Assembly: GCA_964580215.1 (NCBI GenBank)
Contig: CAZOJT010000004.1
Coordinates: 57,010-121,009 of the forward strand
DNA length: 64,000 nt
Source: SM23-73-3 sp964580215
Lineage (GTDB): Bacteria; Zixibacteria; MSB-5A5; SM1-73
Direction: 5' to 3'
In this document: piece after piece, positions 59,461-64,000 of the stretch
Layout of the letters: every line of letters starts with the position of its first letter
Numbering within the stretch: the first letter of the stretch is position 1
The notes under the pieces: generated by a model
Databases searched by the model: none
What the model saw: only the letters and a program-made list of their open reading frames with translations
What the model was told of the DNA's origin: nothing
Made by a program: the position numbers and the translations under genes

Positions 59461-62400
59461 ATGATGCGCTTTTCTAAAGGGAAGGTGGCAATGGTTTTTG
59501 TGGGGCTGGCTTTTTTGATTTTCCTAAGCGCTCCAGCTTTTGCTGGCATGACCGGTAAAATATCGGGAAGGGTGATTGATACTGAAACCGGCACAGAGCT
59601 TCCCGGCGCCTCCATCCGAATTGATGGAACCACCATGGGGAACATGGCTGGTCTGGATGGTTCCTATTTCATCATCAATGTCCCTCCTGGCACCTATTCG
59701 ATCACCGCTTCCATCATCGGCTATATTTCGGTGACGGTGGAGAATGTGCGGGTGATCTCTGACCGCACCAGCGAGGTCAATTACAAGCTGAAAGCCTCTG
59801 CCATCGAGGTGAAGGGTGTTACCGTGGTGGGCGAAAGAAAGATAATCGAGAAGGACGTCACCGCCAGCGTCAGAACCATCGGCCGCGAGGAGATCGAGAA
59901 CATGCCAGTGAAGGAGATCTCCCAGATACTTGCCACCCAGGTGGGCTTCGTGACCAAAGCAAACGAGCTACATATCCGGGGTGGAAGAGCAGGCGAGGCT
60001 TTGTACATTGTGGATGGGGTGGAGACTCGAGATCTTCTGGGCGGTCTGGGTAAGGTTACCGGAGGCATGAACGTCTCCGCCTCCAACATCGAGGAGATCT
60101 CTGTGATGAAAGGAGGATTTGATGCGGAGTATGGTAACGTTCAATCGGCAGTCATACATTTAGTCACCAAGGAAGGTTCAAGCAAGACCACCTCCGGCTA
60201 CTTCGAATTCATGACCGATGATTTTGGCACCCCCAAGCTGAACAAATACACCCGAAACAGTGATCGGGTGGAGTTTAGCATAAACGGACCTGATCCTTTC
60301 TTCACCACTCAGTTCCTTCCATCCATCGGAATCAAGTTCATGGGAGAGAAGTTAGCCTATTATTTCAGCGGGATCACTTACAAGACCGATACCCATTATC
60401 AGGTGAACAAATACGCCACCCCGACAACCAGGAAGAATTTCAGGGTGGACCAGATTTTGGGGTTTGACATTCCCGAAAGAATGAGCAATGAATATTCTAC
60501 CACTTTCAAGCTGACCTATCGGGCTTCGGCGGATAAAAAATTGGTTTTCTCTAATATACAGAACTGGGAGCGCTACTCTCTTTTCTTTGATCCATCCGGC
60601 GGGGATCCTTTACAAGAGACCAGAGGAGCAGTTCACATATGGGACTACCGATACACTCCCTCCACCCTACCCCAGATCGAATCTCACAACAACTCTTTGA
60701 GATTGCTTTTTACCCATAATGTGAGCAAAAGTTCATTTTATGAGCTTCAGATCAGCCGGTTTTACACCAGTTACTTCCAAAGACCTGGAGACCCAGACAA
60801 GCCAGGAGGCGGGTTGGACCCTCCTCGTTTCACTTTAGTTGAATATTGGGAGCTTTTCACTGGAGCCCAGGATGCCAATTTTAATGGAAGGTGGGATGAT
60901 GCCGAGCCTTACCTGGATGTAAACCAGAATGGTCAGTACGATTTAGGGGAGCCTTTCCAGGATGTGAATAAGGGTAAGAACGGGGTGTGGGATCCGGGAG
61001 AGCCAGGGGGACCTGATAATTTTGATCCTGACATCGACGACCTTCCGGGAGAGGGGAGATGGAACAATGCGGAGGAATTTTACTGGGACTCAAACGATCC
61101 GAATGACCTCAACGATGGAGTGGACGGCGCTGATGGTAAGTACAATGAATGGAAGCGACCTCAATCTTACGAATATGTAGATCAGGCTGAGCCCTATGTG
61201 GATGGGGATATAAACTTGGGCGAGCCCTATGTTGACATCAATGAAAACGGGCTGTATGATTTCGGAGAAGATTTTCAGGATTTAAACTTCAATGGAAAAT
61301 ATGATGGGCCCAACGATCGATGGAGTCCAGGAGTTCCCTTTACAGATAGGAACAGCAACGAAGATTTCGATTATCCCAATGGGACCTGGGATCCTGGAGA
61401 ATATTATGTCGATTCAAACCATAATGGTAAGTGGGACGGGGTGGATGGTTTCATGGACTATGGGCACGAGCGGCGATGCTATTATCATCACAGGCAATCC
61501 ACCATGCTCACTTTGAAATTCGACTTCACCAGCCAGGTAAGTAAGGAGCATCAGATCAGAACCGGGATCATGGTGGAGAGGATGAAGTTCTCCTTCGCCG
61601 ACCTGCGCTATCCCTTCATCACTTACGATGGTCCACCAGACGAGGGTCCCTGGCCCAACCGGGGAGCATTTCGTGACTTTTACAGCCGCCGTCCCATTCG
61701 TGGAGCCTATTACATCCGGGACAAAATAGAATATGGAGCCATGATCGCCAATTTGGGCTTCCGATATGATTTCTTCATCCAGTCCGGTGATATCAGAGCC
61801 ATGAAGTCAGAGGAAACCCCTACTGAGGAAGAGCCGATCAATACCCAGTCCAAGCTTTCGCCCCGCATCGGCGTTTCATATCCTATCACCGATAAAGCCA
61901 AGGTGTATTTCAACTACGGGCACTTTTATCAACTGCCAGAGCTTCACTGGATGTATATGCAAAAGACCCAAACTGGAGTTGCCCAATATGGCAATTATAA
62001 TCTGGATTATATGAAACAGATACAATATGAGTTGGGAGTGGAACATGTTATCTCCTCCAACTACAAGTTAACCTTATCTGGCTTCTATAAGGATTACTAT
62101 GGACTGTTGAATACGGATGTGCTCCAGATCGGACCGAAGCAATTCGACTATTGGGCTAACAACGACTATGGACGAGCGCGCGGCTTGGAGATGGAGCTAA
62201 ACAAAAGGTATGGAGGCTACATTTCGGGCTATATAAACTATCAGTATGCCTTCGCTTACGGCAAAAGCTCATCCGAGGCATCCAACTACTATGCCAGATT
62301 CCAGAAGGGAGATATTCCCATTCAAGAATTTCCCTTAGACTGGGACTTGAGGCATCAGATAACTATGAATTTTGACCTGAGGGTCCCCGAAGCTGAGCAT

Positions 62401-62823
62401 CCCAGACTTTTCGGCTTCAAGTTGCCGGATAACTGGGGTGTAAATGTGGTATGGCAGTACCATAGTGGATTCGCTTTCACTCCTGAAGGGACGTACCCTG
62501 GAATGGAGTTACGTCTGGGTGAGAATCCTTTGCCCAACTCCAAACGTATGCCTGCCACCAGTAACGTGGACTTGAGATTTAATAAGGACTTCAAGATCTG
62601 GAAGTTCAACTATTCTTTCCTGGTATGGGTTACCAATCTCTTCGACACCAAGAACGTTGCTACTGTCTATGGAAGCACCGGTCGCCCGGATACAAACCAG
62701 AACTATTTTGATGCAACCTTCAATGAGAATGTGGTTTACAAGGGTCAAGAGATCAATGAGAATCCGCTGAATTATGGACCGGGAAGAAGCGTTAAATTAG
62801 GTCTCTCCATAAACTTCTTCTAA
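59461..62823 (+). CDS. TonB-dependent outer-membrane receptor with N-terminal carboxypeptidase-regulatory domain and Asp-rich inserts
   Basis: 1120 residues from the ATG at 59461, which has AAAGGAG eight bases upstream; a GTG at 59452 overlaps that site. Signal peptide (~1-28), CarboxypepD_reg-like domain (~32-112: GRVIDTETGTELPGASI), plug (~130-240: HIRGGRAGEALYIVDGVE), then the barrel. Residues ~471-667 are an extracellular insert of about ten acidic D-x-N-x-N-G-x-x-D-x-G-E-P loops (DVNQNGQYDLGEPFQDVN). It imports or binds an unknown ligand. No SusD homolog follows; the next gene encodes an exported protein of unknown family. Confidence 0.88.
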   Translation: MMRFSKGKVAMVFVGLAFLIFLSAPAFAGMTGKISGRVIDTETGTELPGASIRIDGTTMGNMAGLDGSYFIINVPPGTYSITASIIGYISVTVENVRVISDRTSEVNYKLKASAIEVKGVTVVGERKIIEKDVTASVRTIGREEIENMPVKEISQILATQVGFVTKANELHIRGGRAGEALYIVDGVETRDLLGGLGKVTGGMNVSASNIEEISVMKGGFDAEYGNVQSAVIHLVTKEGSSKTTSGYFEFMTDDFGTPKLNKYTRNSDRVEFSINGPDPFFTTQFLPSIGIKFMGEKLAYYFSGITYKTDTHYQVNKYATPTTRKNFRVDQILGFDIPERMSNEYSTTFKLTYRASADKKLVFSNIQNWERYSLFFDPSGGDPLQETRGAVHIWDYRYTPSTLPQIESHNNSLRLLFTHNVSKSSFYELQISRFYTSYFQRPGDPDKPGGGLDPPRFTLVEYWELFTGAQDANFNGRWDDAEPYLDVNQNGQYDLGEPFQDVNKGKNGVWDPGEPGGPDNFDPDIDDLPGEGRWNNAEEFYWDSNDPNDLNDGVDGADGKYNEWKRPQSYEYVDQAEPYVDGDINLGEPYVDINENGLYDFGEDFQDLNFNGKYDGPNDRWSPGVPFTDRNSNEDFDYPNGTWDPGEYYVDSNHNGKWDGVDGFMDYGHERRCYYHHRQSTMLTLKFDFTSQVSKEHQIRTGIMVERMKFSFADLRYPFITYDGPPDEGPWPNRGAFRDFYSRRPIRGAYYIRDKIEYGAMIANLGFRYDFFIQSGDIRAMKSEETPTEEEPINTQSKLSPRIGVSYPITDKAKVYFNYGHFYQLPELHWMYMQKTQTGVAQYGNYNLDYMKQIQYELGVEHVISSNYKLTLSGFYKDYYGLLNTDVLQIGPKQFDYWANNDYGRARGLEMELNKRYGGYISGYINYQYAFAYGKSSSEASNYYARFQKGDIPIQEFPLDWDLRHQITMNFDLRVPEAEHPRLFGFKLPDNWGVNVVWQYHSGFAFTPEGTYPGMELRLGENPLPNSKRMPATSNVDLRFNKDFKIWKFNYSFLVWVTNLFDTKNVATVYGSTGRPDTNQNYFDATFNENVVYKGQEINENPLNYGPGRSVKLGLSINFF

Positions 62824-62958
62824 GGGAGAGAGGCTGTTGGCCTTGGGTGCAGAACATGGAAAGGTGATAAACCTAATTGGTAAAGGAAACATATGTCAAG
62901 AAGATAATCTTTTACTAACCTGTGAACATAAATTCGCAAAAAAGAAGAGAGGTATGAT

Positions 62959-64000
62959 ATGAAGAGTATTAAACTTTTAGCTAAGCTCTTATTGCTGGCA
63001 GTGATTGTCCTTTGGGGCTTTCATATTTCACCATCTGGTGCCACCACCATGAGAGGAGACGAAGGGAAGGAAAGAAAGGGATTCCCTCGATCAGCCAAAC
63101 TGACGGCAGTCTTACCCAATCCCCAACAGAGGGTACATCGGGTTGGGCTTATAAATCTCTGTGTAACCAACTGGGGATTTTTGGGAAGCCAGACGGGAGA
63201 TTATTCGGAGTCCAAAGGAGGTTGCTTCAATCCCAATCCGGATGAGGAGGTAAAGGCCCCCTCATGTGAATATCCTCTAGGTTCGGGTCTGGAATACCTT
63301 TTCCAGGGCGGATTGTGGATAGGGGCTTTAGTGGATGATCATCCCTATACCACCGTGGGCTGTGATGGATGGTTCTGGATTCATGAAATGTGGCCAGATG
63401 CAGGTGAGGCGGGTGCTATACAGGAGATGAGCATTCGACAAACTGCTCCCTGCTATTCACCGGATGCCATCTCAGAGCAGGACATAATTGCGGTTTACAC
63501 TGACACCTCGGCTGATATCCCGCTTTCTCCGTGGGACCCTAAGGAGTGGGATTTCGATAACCGTAAGCACTTCCCCCTCGACCTGCAAATCACCCAGAAA
63601 AGTTATTCCTGGAGCTATGAATATGCGGAGGATTTCGTGCTGATAGATTTCTTTGTAAAAAACATCGGGGTCAAGAAGATAAAAGAGATGTATATGGGAC
63701 TTTACATCGATGCGGATGTGAATCATGTAGATGAGGATCCTTACGGTGAATTTGGCGCCCAAGACGACATCTGTGGCTTTAAGCATGTAGTCACTGATCC
63801 TGGAGAGAGGTGGGATTGCTCGGATACGGTTAATTTAGCCTGGATAGCGGACAATGATGGTCACGGTGTAAAAGGGGAGACGATTTTCACCCCGGTAAGT
63901 ACTATCTCTGTGACCGGCACCCGGGTGGTAAGGTCACCTAAACCAGGACTTAAGTATTCTTTCAACTGGTTTATCTCCAACCAGGCTGGATATCCCAAAG
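62959..64000 (+). CDS. Exported protein of unknown family, truncated by the window end
   Basis: An open frame of 347 codons without a stop runs off the right edge. ATG at 62959 follows AGAGAGG. The signal peptide covers residues ~5-30 (LLAKLLLLAVIVLWGFH, ending near SGA). The mature part is rich in aromatic and acidic residues (LEYLFQGGLWIGALVDDHP, YAEDFVLIDFFVKNIG, GLYIDADVNHVDEDPYGEFG) and has the feel of a large secreted beta-sandwich protein. I do not recognise a domain. It follows the TonB receptor by 135 bases and may be co-expressed. Confidence 0.7.
   Translation, partial: MKSIKLLAKLLLLAVIVLWGFHISPSGATTMRGDEGKERKGFPRSAKLTAVLPNPQQRVHRVGLINLCVTNWGFLGSQTGDYSESKGGCFNPNPDEEVKAPSCEYPLGSGLEYLFQGGLWIGALVDDHPYTTVGCDGWFWIHEMWPDAGEAGAIQEMSIRQTAPCYSPDAISEQDIIAVYTDTSADIPLSPWDPKEWDFDNRKHFPLDLQITQKSYSWSYEYAEDFVLIDFFVKNIGVKKIKEMYMGLYIDADVNHVDEDPYGEFGAQDDICGFKHVVTDPGERWDCSDTVNLAWIADNDGHGVKGETIFTPVSTISVTGTRVVRSPKPGLKYSFNWFISNQAGYPK

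Noticed and set aside
1..64000. tRNA, rRNA or transposase genes
   Set aside because: No cloverleaf-like segments, rRNA motifs or transposase signatures were noticed on either strand by eye; a tRNAscan/Infernal run would settle it.

Overview
The window looks like a scaffold from an uncultured Gram-negative bacterium of the FCB group, most like candidate phylum Zixibacteria (inference). The support is as follows: LPS-type genes (heptosyltransferase II, LpxL-like acyltransferase), a BamA/TamA-type Omp85 protein beside TamB, a TonB-dependent receptor with a carboxypeptidase-regulatory domain, a huge secreted protein ending in a tandem dockerin, and a run of exactly 100 N, which is the usual marker for a scaffold gap of unknown size. 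I see no tRNA, rRNA, CRISPR array, phage or transposase gene.

Layout. At 1-2175 (+ strand) lie the end of ccmC, a 35-codon ccmD-like gene and an exported aminopeptidase C. From 2785 to 47247 every gene is on the - strand. Read in the direction of transcription, the blocks are: a large secreted C25-like peptidase with propeller-type repeats and dockerin; tamB and an Omp85 gene; a class I amidotransferase hydrolase; thiE; the iscR-iscS-iscU-mnmA iron-sulfur/tRNA thiolation cluster; an AsmA-like protein; a membrane metallopeptidase with an LpxL-like acyltransferase; waaF; a PfkB kinase; a HAD phosphatase; ychF followed by three tandem paralogous membrane-TPR proteins; lon; a Memo-AMMECR1 fusion with an M23 peptidase; comF; dprA; yigZ; a second PfkB kinase; PAP2; a macro-domain protein; and a pentapeptide-type repeat membrane protein. 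At 47733-58855 (+) is the classical DUF177-rpmF-plsX-fabH-fabD-fabG-acpP-fabF-rnc cluster plus a lipoate ligase-like gene. At 59461-64000 (+) are a TonB receptor and a secreted protein that runs off the edge.

The fatty-acid cluster is interrupted in two places by accessory DNA. Between fabH and fabD lie a broken membrane gene and a nucleotidyltransferase/HEPN pair. Between fabG and acpP lies a DUF6883/DUF4926 pair flanked by two copies of a 31-codon reading frame whose differences are all synonymous.

The other recurring theme is repeated intergenic DNA: palindromic REP-like elements; 20-25 bp tandem arrays built on GGATGAAAC that begin at, or inside, the 3' ends of lon, the LpxL-like gene and mnmA; duplications that carry copies of the 3' end of pepC and the 5' end of ychF; and repeat sequence that has entered coding regions (mnmA, the amidotransferase gene, one membrane-TPR paralog). 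The assembly gap lies inside one of these arrays.
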